Shown: positions 9,116-17,965 of the stretch, piece by piece | Layout: every line of letters begins with the position of its first letter | How positions within the stretch are numbered: the stretch's first letter is position 1 | From: Salinicola lusitanus | GTDB lineage: Bacteria > Pseudomonadota > Gammaproteobacteria > Pseudomonadales > Halomonadaceae | Reading direction: 5' to 3' | DNA length: 58,233 bases | Assembly (NCBI RefSeq): GCF_003206045.1 | Contig: NZ_PZJM01000006.1 | Location: 1 to 58,233, forward strand | Notes under the pieces: model-generated | The model's database searches: none | The model's input: the letters and a program-made list of their open reading frames with translations, nothing else | Told to the model about the DNA's origin: nothing | Position numbers and translations under genes: made by a program

Positions 9116-11368
9116 ATGACCATGGATATCCAGGTGGCGGAGGGCGACGTCGAGCGCCTCTCGCTCAAGGAGTACACCGAGAAGGCGTATCTCGATTATT
9201 CGATGTACGTGATCCTCGACCGGGCGTTGCCGCACATCGGCGACGGCATGAAACCGGTGCAGCGGCGCATCGTTTACGCCATGCGCGAGCTGGCGCTGAA
9301 TGCCAATGCCAAGTACAAGAAGTCGGCGCGTACCGTCGGCGACGTATTGGGTAAATTCCACCCTCATGGTGACAGCGCCTGCTACGAGGCGATGGTGCTG
9401 ATGGCGCAGTCGTTCAGTTACCGCTACCCGCTGGTCGACGGCCAGGGCAACTGGGGGAGCCCGGACGATCCCAAGTCCTTCGCCGCCATGCGCTATACCG
9501 AAGCGCGGCTGTCGCGCTTCTCCGAGACGCTGCTGACGGAGCTGGGCCAGGGCACCGTCGACTGGACGCCCAATTTCGACGGCACCATGAACGAACCGGC
9601 GGTGCTGCCGTCGCGACTTCCCCACGTGCTGCTCAATGGCGGTACCGGCATCGCCGTCGGCATGGCGACCGATATCCCACCCCACAACGTGGTGGAAGTG
9701 GTCGAGGCGACCTGCCACCTGCTGCGCCAGCCCGAGGCCAGCGTCGCCGATCTGATGACGCATCTGCCGGCACCGGACTTCCCGACGGATGCCGAGATCA
9801 TTTCGCCGGCCAGCGATCTACGCAAGCTCTACGAAACCGGTCGCGGCTCGGTCAAGCTGCGTGCCCGCTACGAGCGCGAGGACGGCAATATCGTCATCAC
9901 CGCGGTACCGTACCAGGTCAGCGGGGCCAAGGTGCTGGAGCAGATCGCCGCACAGATGCAGGCCAAGAAACTGCCGATGGTGGCGGATCTGCGCGACGAG
10001 TCGACCCACGAGACGCCGACCCGGCTGGTGATCGAGCCGCGCTCCAACCGTATCGATGTCGAGGGGCTGATGGCGCACCTGTTCGCCACCACCGATCTCG
10101 AGAAGAACATCCGCGTCAATCTCAACGTGATCGCTCTCGACGGCCGGCCGCGGGTGATGCCGCTGAACGAGATGCTCGGCGAATGGCTGATGTTCCGGCG
10201 TACTACCGTGCGCCGGCGTCTGGAGCATCGCCTCGGCAAGGTCGAGGATCGCCTGCATATCCTCGAGGGCCTGCTGGTCGCCTACCTCAATATCGACGAA
10301 GTGATTCGCATCATTCGCGAGGAGGACGTGCCCAAGCCGGCACTGATGAGCGCCTTCGGCCTCAGCGATCGCCAGGCCGAGGCGATTCTGGAACTGCGCC
10401 TGCGTCACCTCGCCAAGCTCGAGGAGATGAAGATCCGTGGCGAGCAGGACGAACTCGAGGCCGAGCGCAAGCGTCTGAAGAAGCTGCTGGGCAGCGAAAC
10501 GGCAATGACCGACCTGATCGAGAGGGAGCTGCGTGAGGCGGCTGAAACCTACGGCGATGCCCGTCGTTCGCCGCTGGTCGAGCGGGCCGAGGCCAGGGCG
10601 CTCTCCGAGGTCGAGCTGGTCGGTGCCGACCCGGTCACCGTGGTGCTCTCCGAGAAAGGCTGGATTCGGGCCGCCCGCGGTCACGATATCGATCCCGCCG
10701 GGCTCTCCTACAAGGCGGGCGACAAGTTCCATCTCGCCACCCGCGGCAAGACCAATCAGCCGCTCGTACTGCTCGATGACAGCGGTCGCAGTTACACCCT
10801 CTCCGCGCACAACCTGCCTTCGGCGCGGGGGCAGGGGGAGCCGGTGACCGGGCGAATCAATCCGCCGGCCGGATCGTCGATGATCGGGCTGATGCTCGAC
10901 GTGCCCGACGCACGCTATCTGCTCGCCTCCGATGCCGGCTACGGTTTCGTGGTCAAGCTCGAGGATCTGCTCGGCAAGAACAAGGCGGGCAAGGCGGTGC
11001 TGTCGGTGCCCGCCGGCTGCAACGTGATACCGCCGCAGGCGATTCCCGCGGGCGACAACATTCGGGTGGCGGTGGTGTCCAACGAGGGTCGGCTGCTGGT
11101 GTTCGACCTTTCCCAGTTGCCGGAGATGGCCAAGGGCAAGGGTAACAAGATGATCTCGATCCCCGGTCAGCGGGCCGCCAATCGCGAGGAGTTCGTGCGC
11201 GACCTGGTGCTGCTGCCGGAGGGTGCGGCGCTGATCGTACACGCCGGCCGGCGCAAGCAGACGCTGAAAGCGGGCGATCTCGACTACTATTCCGGCGAGC
11301 GTGGCCGTCGAGGCAGCAAGCTGGCGCGTGGCTTCCAGAAAGTGGATCGGCTCGAGGTCGAGTCCTGA
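9116..11368 (+). CDS. parC: DNA topoisomerase IV subunit A (ParC)
   Basis: DNA cleavage and rejoining subunit that partners ParE. The 750-residue length and the order of winged-helix/tower domain plus C-terminal beta-pinwheel fit ParC; there is no GyrA box. The active-site tyrosine is Y127 in the RYTEARL segment. The region equivalent to the quinolone-resistance region reads [10 protein letters not shown] (S87, E91, equivalent to E. coli S80 and E84), that is, the unmutated state. ATGs at 9116 and 9122 both fit; the first is used. A 170-bp gap after parE shows no clear terminator. Confidence 0.96.
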   Translation: MTMDIQVAEGDVERLSLKEYTEKAYLDYSMYVILDRALPHIGDGMKPVQRRIVYAMRELALNANAKYKKSARTVGDVLGKFHPHGDSACYEAMVLMAQSFSYRYPLVDGQGNWGSPDDPKSFAAMRYTEARLSRFSETLLTELGQGTVDWTPNFDGTMNEPAVLPSRLPHVLLNGGTGIAVGMATDIPPHNVVEVVEATCHLLRQPEASVADLMTHLPAPDFPTDAEIISPASDLRKLYETGRGSVKLRARYEREDGNIVITAVPYQVSGAKVLEQIAAQMQAKKLPMVADLRDESTHETPTRLVIEPRSNRIDVEGLMAHLFATTDLEKNIRVNLNVIALDGRPRVMPLNEMLGEWLMFRRTTVRRRLEHRLGKVEDRLHILEGLLVAYLNIDEVIRIIREEDVPKPALMSAFGLSDRQAEAILELRLRHLAKLEEMKIRGEQDELEAERKRLKKLLGSETAMTDLIERELREAAETYGDARRSPLVERAEARALSEVELVGADPVTVVLSEKGWIRAARGHDIDPAGLSYKAGDKFHLATRGKTNQPLVLLDDSGRSYTLSAHNLPSARGQGEPVTGRINPPAGSSMIGLMLDVPDARYLLASDAGYGFVVKLEDLLGKNKAGKAVLSVPAGCNVIPPQAIPAGDNIRVAVVSNEGRLLVFDLSQLPEMAKGKGNKMISIPGQRAANREEFVRDLVLLPEGAALIVHAGRRKQTLKAGDLDYYSGERGRRGSKLARGFQKVDRLEVES

Positions 11369-11481
11369 GGGGCATCGTTGGGTCTCGTCATCAGCGACGA
11401 GCGTCGACAACGCCTCTGCCATGGCTGACGGTCGGTTGAATCTATAAAGAGAGGGCGCCTCGGGCGCCTCGTGGGGAAAAG

Positions 11482-12702
11482 ATGTCACAACGTTTTGTGG
11501 TGCGAGCCACCGGCCCGGCGCGACCAGGTCAGACGGCTGCACTGGGTACGGCGCTGGTCAGCGCCAACTGCCGCCTACTGGACTTGAGCCAGCACGTCGC
11601 TTTCGGCGAGGTGACACTGGAGGCACTGGTCGAAACCGCCGACGATCTCGGGGCCATGCTGCCGACGGCCGGCGACGTGTTCGGGCTGGACTGCCGGGTC
11701 GAGAAGGTATCTGCCGAGAGTGAAGCGCTATGGGCGGACGTGGCCAAGGACGCTCGCTGGGTGCTGACCCTGATGGCCCCCCGGTTGTCCGCCGAGGTCA
11801 TGGCGGAAGTCGGCGCGTTGACCGCCGAGCACGGGTTGATCATCGAGCGTGTCAAACGGTTGTCCGCCGCGGGCCAGCTCGACATGGACGCCTCGCCGGC
11901 CGGCGCCGGCGCTTGCCTGGAGTGGCGGCTCGGCGGCGCGATAGAAGATGCGGTGTCACTGCGCGAAAAGATCCTGGCGTTGAGCGAGCGCTTCGGGGTC
12001 GACGTGGCGTTGCAGCGATCGAATGCCTGGCGCCGACATCGTCGGCTGATTTGTTTCGATATGGATTCGACGCTGATCCAGGCCGAGGTCATCGACGAGC
12101 TGGCGCGCCGACATGGCGTCTACGAGGAGGTCGCCAGCGTGACCGAGCGCGCCATGCGTGGCGAACTCGACTTCCAGCAGAGCTTCCGTGAACGCATGAG
12201 CAAGCTCGAGGGCCTGGATGAGTCGGTGTTGGCGGAGGTCGCCGAGTCATTGCCGCTGATGCCGGGGCTGGAGCGACTGATGCGCTATCTCAAGCGTCTG
12301 GGTTACCGGACCGCGATCCTCTCCGGTGGGTTCACCTATTTCGCTTGTCACCTGCAGCAGCGCCTCGGTTTCGACGAGATCCACGCCAACGAGCTGGTGA
12401 TCCGCGACGGCAAGGTGACCGGCGAGGTCGCCGAGCCGATCGTCGATGCCGGGCGCAAGGCGATGATGCTCAGGCAGATCGCCGAGCGCGAGGGGTGGGA
12501 CCTGGCCCAGACCGTGGCCGTGGGCGATGGCGCCAACGACCTCGAGATGCTGGCGACGGCTGGGCTCGGCGTGGCCTTTCACGCCAAGCCGCTGGTGCGC
12601 CGTCAGGCACGGCAGTCGGTCTCTACCCTGGGGCTGGACGGCTTGCTCTACCTGCTCGGCTACTCTGCCGCCGAACTGGAAGAACTATCGCGGGGCGAGT
12701 GA
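11482..12702 (+). CDS. serB: Phosphoserine phosphatase (SerB)
   Basis: Last step of serine synthesis: dephosphorylates O-phosphoserine. The HAD active-site motif I FDMDSTLIQAEVIDELA begins near residue 193, with the two catalytic aspartates. ILSGGFTYF (motif II) and AVGDGANDLEML (motif III/IV) follow. The first ~190 residues form an ACT-like regulatory region, which gives the 406-residue size typical of pseudomonad and Halomonas SerB and longer than E. coli SerB. The start at 11482 follows a GGGGAAAAG stretch. It produces the serine used by the acetyltransferase near 1.8 kb. Confidence 0.94.
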   Translation: MSQRFVVRATGPARPGQTAALGTALVSANCRLLDLSQHVAFGEVTLEALVETADDLGAMLPTAGDVFGLDCRVEKVSAESEALWADVAKDARWVLTLMAPRLSAEVMAEVGALTAEHGLIIERVKRLSAAGQLDMDASPAGAGACLEWRLGGAIEDAVSLREKILALSERFGVDVALQRSNAWRRHRRLICFDMDSTLIQAEVIDELARRHGVYEEVASVTERAMRGELDFQQSFRERMSKLEGLDESVLAEVAESLPLMPGLERLMRYLKRLGYRTAILSGGFTYFACHLQQRLGFDEIHANELVIRDGKVTGEVAEPIVDAGRKAMMLRQIAEREGWDLAQTVAVGDGANDLEMLATAGLGVAFHAKPLVRRQARQSVSTLGLDGLLYLLGYSAAELEELSRGE

Positions 12703-12735
12703 CGCGCGTCGGACGTTAAGTTCAAGGCGCGATGG

Positions 12736-12796
12736 CCGATAACGATAGCTTACATAGCTTTACATTTATGCTTTTGTGACTGCTTTTCGTTATCGG
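12736..12796. promoter_or_regulatory. 10-bp perfect inverted repeat flanking an AT-rich leader of the PilZ/HD-GYP gene
   Basis: CCGATAACGA at 12736-12745 and TCGTTATCGG at 12787-12796 are exact reverse complements separated by 41 bp. The interval is markedly AT-rich for this genome and contains near-direct copies AGCTTACAT and AGCTTTACAT. The right arm runs into the GGAG ribosome site (12795-12798) of the gene starting at 12804. It could be a pair of operator half-sites, or an RNA stem that masks the ribosome site. Confidence 0.55.
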
Positions 12797-12803
12797 AGCT
12801 TCC

Positions 12804-14552
12804 ATGTCTGACTCTGCCTCGACGGACATCCATCAAGCCAAGGCCAAGTGGGAGTGGCTGGAGCCGCTCTGCCTGCAGGGCGGCGTCAATCTCGCGTTCA
12901 ACCACGCAGGCAGCGCGTCCTGGCCGGTGCTGCTGGACGATGTCACCGTCGACGAGGCGCTCGTCATCGACGTGTCGGCCGTGCCGGCGCTGGCGGATCC
13001 TCTGGAGAAGGGGGATTCATTCCACCTTGTGGGCCATGTCATGGGAGCACTGGTTCGAACGTCTCCGCTGGCCGTGATGGAGCGGTTGGAGGATACGTCA
13101 CGCGTCCGGTTTCGTTGTACCTATCCCGACTACCTGAGCACCATCCATCGCCGCGGCACGTTTCGCGCGCCGCTGCGTGCCGAGATGGGCGTCGGTACCC
13201 GCCTCACCCTCGCGGAGGGTGCGCCCGTCGTGGATGCCGACCTCTGCAACCTGTCGCTCGGCGGGTGCCTGCTGTCGATGCGGCTGGCCGATGCGGTGGC
13301 GCTGACACCCGACCAGCCCATCTTTTCCCTGGAACTGCATTTTCCCAATCAGCAGCGTCTCGAACTCAAGGGGCACGTCCGACACATCCGCACCAACGAT
13401 GAATGGACAAGGGCACTGGTCGGCTGCGAGTTCGACGAACTTCCGATCGATAGCGAGCGCATGCTCTGGTTTTGTGTCAAGGAGATCGAGCGTGAAGATG
13501 CCAGGCGGGCACAGAGTAGCGAGAAGCCCCTGGAACCCTCGGGGCTGTTCCTGACCCCGAGCGGGCGTCGGCTTCCGCAGCCCCCTTCCGGAATCGCCGC
13601 GGAGAAGCCTGCGGCTACGGTCGGCAATACGGTCGCTCGGCAGTTGCAGCGGGTCGCGGACTATCTCAATGCGCAGAGCCTGCAGCTCCAGAACGGCGGC
13701 ACGATATCGTCCACGCTGCTGTCGCGTCATGCGGATACGATCATCGCTCTCGGCGGGCCGGGGCGTGAGTCGCTGCTTTACGCCATGGGCTATCTCGATG
13801 CGGAGCCCGTGGCCGTGCAACATGCGTTGGTCGTGGCGATCCGGGCCGTCGATCTGGCGCGCCAGCAAGGATTCGACAGCGAAACCTTGAAGGCGGTCGC
13901 GGCCAGCGCCCTGGTGCACGACCTGGGCAAGGCGTCGTTGCCGAGCGATCTGCTGGAGAGTCGCGATGGACTGACCGAGGCGCAGCGGGCACTGCTGCCG
14001 GGCCACGTTCATCGGATAAGCGAACGTGTGGCCGATTGCCGCTGGCTGTCGCCAGAGATCGCCGCGCAGGTGGTCGGGCAGGTCAACGAGAGGCTCGACG
14101 GCAGCGGCTATCCGCTCGGGCTCCATGGTGCCGCCATCGGCGAGCTCGGCCGGATGATCGCGGTGGTGGACGTCATCGATGCCTTGACGCGACCACGTGC
14201 CGACCGCGCTGCCTGGTCGCTGGTCGAGGCTTACCGCCATGTGCTGGGCGAGGCGACGGCTTTCGATAACAGATGGGCCCGGCGCTACGTGCGGCTGTTC
14301 GGGGTCACGCCGGTGGGATCGCTGGCCCGTTATTCCAGCGGGGCCCTGGCCTGGGTGCAACGTCTGGATGCGCAAGCCCGTCCATCGCAGGTTCACATGG
14401 TGCTCAATGCCAACAGTCCGCGGCGCCGGCTGGATCTAGTGCTGGCGCAGCGGGATCTCGACCAGTTGGGGCGTCTGGAAGGCGCTGTTCAGCCCGCAAC
14501 CTACGGCTTGTCGCTGGCCAATAGCGGCTTGCGCTCGGCCGTTCGCGAGTAG
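12804..14552 (+). CDS. PilZ domain protein with degenerate HD-GYP domain
   Basis: A 582-residue cytoplasmic protein without membrane segments. The N-terminal half resembles YcgR-type PilZ proteins: the RxxxR motif is at 117-121 (in HRRGTFR) and the second motif NLSLGG at 149-154, so c-di-GMP binding looks intact. The C-terminal half has an HD domain (VHDLGK, H372-D373) and an HD-GYP-like signature VNERLDGSGYP at 427-437. Canonical HD-GYP phosphodiesterases have HHE at the start of that signature; both histidines are replaced here. D456 and a histidine cluster at 401-403 remain. It may sense c-di-GMP through PilZ without hydrolysing it, or use an altered metal site. A clear GGAG site precedes the ATG. 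Confidence 0.8.
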   Translation: MSDSASTDIHQAKAKWEWLEPLCLQGGVNLAFNHAGSASWPVLLDDVTVDEALVIDVSAVPALADPLEKGDSFHLVGHVMGALVRTSPLAVMERLEDTSRVRFRCTYPDYLSTIHRRGTFRAPLRAEMGVGTRLTLAEGAPVVDADLCNLSLGGCLLSMRLADAVALTPDQPIFSLELHFPNQQRLELKGHVRHIRTNDEWTRALVGCEFDELPIDSERMLWFCVKEIEREDARRAQSSEKPLEPSGLFLTPSGRRLPQPPSGIAAEKPAATVGNTVARQLQRVADYLNAQSLQLQNGGTISSTLLSRHADTIIALGGPGRESLLYAMGYLDAEPVAVQHALVVAIRAVDLARQQGFDSETLKAVAASALVHDLGKASLPSDLLESRDGLTEAQRALLPGHVHRISERVADCRWLSPEIAAQVVGQVNERLDGSGYPLGLHGAAIGELGRMIAVVDVIDALTRPRADRAAWSLVEAYRHVLGEATAFDNRWARRYVRLFGVTPVGSLARYSSGALAWVQRLDAQARPSQVHMVLNANSPRRRLDLVLAQRDLDQLGRLEGAVQPATYGLSLANSGLRSAVRE

Positions 14553-14605
14553 CGCTATCGTCTGCCGCGCTCTCCAGTGGCGCGCCGAGATCGTCGGAGG
14601 GGCGA

Positions 14606-14627
14606 CCCTGGCCGGGAGTGGCCAGGG
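14606..14627. other. Perfect GC-rich hairpin upstream of the M4 protease gene
   Basis: CCCTGGCC (14606-14613) and GGCCAGGG (14620-14627) pair perfectly over a 6-nt loop. No T-run follows, so it is not a classical terminator. It lies in the 186-bp gap between the PilZ/HD-GYP gene and the protease gene and could be a weak 3' end structure for the former or a leader structure for the latter. Confidence 0.4.
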
Positions 14628-14738
14628 GCTTGGCCATTGGCCGCCTCGTTGACAAAAAGGAACATTGGCACAGCGGAGACATGGCGCAGATTGGACCACA
14701 CTGAAAACCTCGAGCTTCATGGCACAGGAGGTAATCGC

Positions 14739-15791
14739 ATGGTCGAAATGCACGGCTCCAGGGCGCTCGCGGGCTTCATGCCGCCCCACGTTCTCGAACG
14801 CATCATGTCTCACGGCAACACGAGGCTTCAGCAATGCGCGCGGATGACGCTGCAGGCCGACGCCCAGTTCCGGCTGCGCAACGCTGCCGCGCCCATGGCT
14901 CGCCCGGCGGACAGCGGCCGGCCGGGCCAGGCCGCGCGATATATCTACTCCGCCGGTAACCAGCAGACCCTACCCGGCAATCTGGTACGGGAGGAGGGGG
15001 CACCGGAAAGCGGGGATGTCGCCGTGGACGAGGCGTATCAGTGGCTGGGTGCCACGCATCTGTTCTACTGGCAGGTCTTCGAGCGCGACTCCATCGATGG
15101 TGACGGGATGGCGTTGCTGGGCACGGTTCACTATGGCGAGGATTATGACAACGCCTTCTGGAATGGCGCCCAGATGGTGTTCGGCGACGGCGACGGCGAG
15201 CTGTTCAACCGCTTCACGGCGGCGCTGGATGTGGTCGCTCACGAGTTGACCCATGGCGTCATCGAGCGCGAGGCCGGTCTCGTCTACGCGGATCAGTCCG
15301 GCGCCCTGAACGAATCCCTGGCGGATGTCTTTGGCGTCATGGTCAAGCAGCACCACTTCGAGCAGAACGTCGAGGAGGCGGACTGGCTGATCGGCGAGGG
15401 ACTCTTGACCGACCGGGTCAATGGTCGGGCGCTGCGCTCGATGGCCAAGCCGGGAACCGCCTATGACGACCCGGTACTGGGCAAGGATCCTCAGCCGGGG
15501 CATATGGACGACTTCGTGCGAACGTCATCGGACAATGGTGGGGTACATATCAATTCGGGTATTCCCAACCGGGCATTCTACCTGGCGGCTACCAGCCTGG
15601 GCGGGTTTGCCTGGGAGCAGGCGGGGCCGGTCTGGTTCGATGCGCTGACCGATTCACGTCTGCAACGCGATGGCGATTTTGTCCAATTTGCCCGGTTGAC
15701 GGTCGATTGTGCCGCCAAGCGCTTCGGTAGCGACAGCGCTGCCATGCGGGCCGTCAACCAGGCGTGGGTCGATGTGGGCGTCCTGTCATGA
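14739..15791 (+). CDS. Protealysin-like M4 family neutral metalloprotease
   Basis: A 350-residue zinc protease of the thermolysin family with the short protealysin-type propeptide instead of a secretion signal and long FTP/PepSY propeptide. The propeptide motif PPHVLERI is at 15-22 and the mature enzyme probably starts near residues 66-70. Zinc and catalytic residues are present: HELTH at 168-172, E192 in ALNESLADVFG, and H270 in GGVHINSG. With no signal peptide it is expected to be cytoplasmic or non-classically exported, like Serratia protealysin. The ATG at 14739 has AGGAGG 8 bp upstream; a longer frame to 14577 has no such site. Its stop overlaps the start of a putative inhibitor gene. 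Confidence 0.92.
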   Translation: MVEMHGSRALAGFMPPHVLERIMSHGNTRLQQCARMTLQADAQFRLRNAAAPMARPADSGRPGQAARYIYSAGNQQTLPGNLVREEGAPESGDVAVDEAYQWLGATHLFYWQVFERDSIDGDGMALLGTVHYGEDYDNAFWNGAQMVFGDGDGELFNRFTAALDVVAHELTHGVIEREAGLVYADQSGALNESLADVFGVMVKQHHFEQNVEEADWLIGEGLLTDRVNGRALRSMAKPGTAYDDPVLGKDPQPGHMDDFVRTSSDNGGVHINSGIPNRAFYLAATSLGGFAWEQAGPVWFDALTDSRLQRDGDFVQFARLTVDCAAKRFGSDSAAMRAVNQAWVDVGVLS

Positions 15792-16141
15792 CCGGCAACG
15801 GATCGAGCGGCAATGACCTCCTCGAACCGACCAGCGTGATCATCGTCACCCGTGAAGGGGGATTCGTCGTGACGCCTGGACTGTCGGCGCCGCGCAAGAT
15901 CGAGTGCAGGCAACTGAACGAGCATCAGCGACGCCGACTCCAGGCGGTGCTCGAGGAACTCGATCGGCATGGCGGCGAGTCGGCCTCGGCGGGAGCCGAC
16001 CGGCGTTCCTTTCGGGTCACGCTGGAGGTGTCGGCAGGGTGTCCCCGGCGTGAATGGGAACTGGACGAGAGTGCAGCACCCAGGTCATTGATTGGGCTAT
16101 GGAAACGCGGCGTCGAGGAGCTGGACGAGAGTGCCGACTAA
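15788..16141 (+). CDS. Emfourin-like protealysin inhibitor
   Basis: A 117-residue protein whose ATG overlaps the protease stop codon (ATGA), so the two are translationally coupled. It resembles emfourin, the slow tight-binding inhibitor of protealysin encoded next to the protease gene in Serratia: an N-terminal strand with TREGGF, a central LNEHQRRRLQAVLEELD helix and a C-terminal acidic tail. The assignment rests on the GGF pattern, the size and the gene order rather than on an alignment. No signal peptide is seen, consistent with control of the protease inside the cell. Two terminators follow at 16242 and 16328. Confidence 0.78.
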   Translation: MTGNGSSGNDLLEPTSVIIVTREGGFVVTPGLSAPRKIECRQLNEHQRRRLQAVLEELDRHGGESASAGADRRSFRVTLEVSAGCPRREWELDESAAPRSLIGLWKRGVEELDESAD

Positions 16142-16241
16142 CCGCGGAAGCGAAGGGTATGGGAGTTTTTTTGATTTTTCGAGGAACTCCATCGCGCTAT
16201 CGCACTCTGATCTAGTAGCCCAGGACGGGCGCACAGCGTAG

Positions 16242-16273
16242 GCCGGGCCTGAATTGGGTCCGGCTTCTTTTTT
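16242..16273 (+). terminator. Rho-independent terminator after the protease-inhibitor operon
   Basis: GCCGG (16242-16246) pairs with CCGGC (16260-16264), with further partial pairing inside; the stem is followed by TTCTTTTTT. It is placed about 100 bp after the inhibitor stop in the same direction. Confidence 0.75.
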
Positions 16274-16327
16274 GTCTAACGTCGCCCACTTCTTTGGCCT
16301 CGGCGTCGATAATACCTATCCTATGGC

Positions 16328-16350
16328 GAGCCGGCCTGGCTCGTTTTTTT
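16328..16350 (+). terminator. Second rho-independent terminator
   Basis: GAGCC (16328-16332) and GGCTC (16338-16342) form a stem over GGCCT, followed by G and seven T. It lies only 55 bp after the first terminator. Either it is a back-up for the same operon or it ends a short transcript started between the two; I see no convincing promoter there. Confidence 0.75.
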
Positions 16351-16424
16351 GTGCCTGTCGATCCTGAAACCTCGTTGTCCTGAGCATGGGCGGCGGCAGG
16401 TCGGGCAGAGGTATGGGGGAGCTT

Positions 16425-16907
16425 ATGCGTCAGCGAATCCCGCCGCGGTTATGGCGTTGGGCAGGCGCCTGTCTGCTGGTGGCGCTCCTGACCCTGCTGC
16501 TGACAGCCGGGTTAGGCGGGAAGGGGACGCTTGGGCTCTCGTCTCATTCGCCCGGTGACCAGACGTCCGTTACGGCCGAGGCGCGGTTGCAGCACGCCTT
16601 CGAGGCGCGAAGAGATGACTTCTGGATCGAGGCCTCGGGGCGGGTCTTGCGGGTGCTGCCGGACGATCTCGACGGGAGTCGCCACCAGCGGATCATCGTC
16701 GCGCTCGACACTGGCCAGACCTTGTTGATTGCCCACAATATCGACCTGGCCCCGCGGATCGAATCTCTCGAACCGGGCAGTCGTCTAGGTTTTCGGGGCG
16801 AATATGTCTGGAATGCCCGGGGCGGCGTCATCCACTGGACCCATCACGATCCCGGTGGCGACAGGGTGGGTGGATGGCTGGAGTATCGGGGCAGGCGCTA
16901 TCGCTAG
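16425..16907 (+). CDS. DUF3465 domain protein with N-terminal membrane anchor
   Basis: About 160 residues. A hydrophobic stretch near the N-terminus (LWRWAGACLLVALLTLLLTA) predicts a membrane anchor or uncleaved signal. The rest matches the DUF3465 pattern: G-V-LPDDLDGSRHQR, then a small beta-barrel with LLIAHNIDLAPRI, FRGEYVWN and GGVIHWTHHDP. The family looks like an OB-fold nucleic-acid-binding type domain, but no function is established and none is claimed. The ATG at 16425 has a GGGGGA site upstream; in-frame ATGs at 16386 and 16413 are alternatives. It converges on the glycosyltransferase gene. Confidence 0.82.
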   Translation: MRQRIPPRLWRWAGACLLVALLTLLLTAGLGGKGTLGLSSHSPGDQTSVTAEARLQHAFEARRDDFWIEASGRVLRVLPDDLDGSRHQRIIVALDTGQTLLIAHNIDLAPRIESLEPGSRLGFRGEYVWNARGGVIHWTHHDPGGDRVGGWLEYRGRRYR

Positions 16908-16978
16908 GCTCGCCCGCGAGTTGACGGCGCTCGTTCACTGCCATGACGCCGTCCACGGAGTGGGGCTGCTGTCCGATA

Positions 16979-17707
16979 TCAGCGAGCGTAGACCCGCATC
17001 CGGCGTTTGGCGGGCCGGTGGCTGGAGTGCCAGCGGCGGGACAGCCACCACATGCCGAGCCAGTCCCGGGCGTGCCCCAACGATCCGGCAGCCAATCGCC
17101 AGGGAGAGGCGTGGGCCGAGGGCGCCCGGAGGTTGACCCGGTAGCTGCCAGTCTGGCCGCCACGGCGACGAATCAGCAGCGGGAGGAATCGCTGCAGCTT
17201 GTCGACGGATGGCAGTGCCACCAGCGCTTCCCGCTTGACCAGGCGCAGACCGCAGCCGTCGCCATCGGCGAGTTCGATGCCAGCGCTTCTGAAGACGCGG
17301 AAGAGGGCTCGCTTCCAGCGACAGCGAGGGTCGAGGGGAATCCCCTCGACCAGCGTCAACCCCTGGTGCTCTGCCTCGCAGAGCATGTCGGGGATGTCGT
17401 GGGGGTCATCCCGGCCATCGGCGGCCAGCGTCGCGATCCACTCGCCCCGCGCCAGATTGCCGGCTCGCCACGACGCGGCGTCGCTGCCGGTGGGCGTGGA
17501 GTGGCGATAGAGCCTGATCCGGTCATCGGTAGCGGCCAGGCGTGCCAAGCGATCGTGGTCGCTCCCGCCCGAGGCGTCGTCGATGATCACGAACTCCAGG
17601 GCGGTAGCGTGCCGAAGCGCACTGGATGCCTCCGCGACCACGTGTTCGACGCGGTGAGAAGCGTCGTGGACGATGATGACAAGTGATAGCTTGGGCAGCT
17701 CGAGCAT
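16979..17707 (-). CDS. Family 2 glycosyltransferase
   Basis: A 242-residue GT-A fold glycosyltransferase of the dolichyl-phosphate mannosyltransferase/polyprenol-sugar type. The N-terminus has LSLVIIVHDASHRVEHVV and the nucleotide-sugar region VIIDDASGGSDH. There is an LAADGRDDP segment where the DxD/N motif is expected and a GDGCGLRLVKREAL acceptor-side segment. No membrane helices follow, so it is a cytoplasmic single-domain enzyme. The donor and acceptor cannot be read from the sequence. It stands alone between convergent and divergent neighbours, so context does not help. Confidence 0.8.
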   Translation of the reverse strand: MLELPKLSLVIIVHDASHRVEHVVAEASSALRHATALEFVIIDDASGGSDHDRLARLAATDDRIRLYRHSTPTGSDAASWRAGNLARGEWIATLAADGRDDPHDIPDMLCEAEHQGLTLVEGIPLDPRCRWKRALFRVFRSAGIELADGDGCGLRLVKREALVALPSVDKLQRFLPLLIRRRGGQTGSYRVNLRAPSAHASPWRLAAGSLGHARDWLGMWWLSRRWHSSHRPAKRRMRVYAR

Positions 17708-17965
17708 GATGAAATCCTGTAGGTTTCCAAAGCGTCGACTTTGCTCGTCGTGTTCGGAACCCGCACTATGGCAGCCTATTCTTAAAATCGGCTTAGTGAA
17801 TCACCAAGCCTCCATCGGATGCGCTGCTTATTTTCCAACAGGTTCGTGACAGTGGAAGGTCAGGCAGAGGGAAGCGGGAACCAATGGCGTGTTGCCGTGG
17901 TATTGATAGAGCCGAATTGACAGAGCCGAGTGTCGCCGCAGGCAGCGGCCGTGAGAGAGAACGCC

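Noticed and set aside
9818-11542. 574-codon open frame on the minus strand opposite parC
   Set aside because: High-GC antisense shadow: no recognisable domain, and the plus-strand frame is an unmistakable ParC over its full length. The same reasoning removed the long antisense frames opposite pgi (4719-6092), the peptide-binding protein (25280-27025) and mutL (48295-49818).
12736-12803. c-di-GMP riboswitch before the PilZ/HD-GYP gene
   Set aside because: The inverted repeat is simple and lacks the conserved GEMM tetraloop/receptor pattern.
16943-17686. 247-codon plus-strand frame opposite the glycosyltransferase
   Set aside because: No domain is seen in it, and the minus-strand product has clear GT2 motifs.
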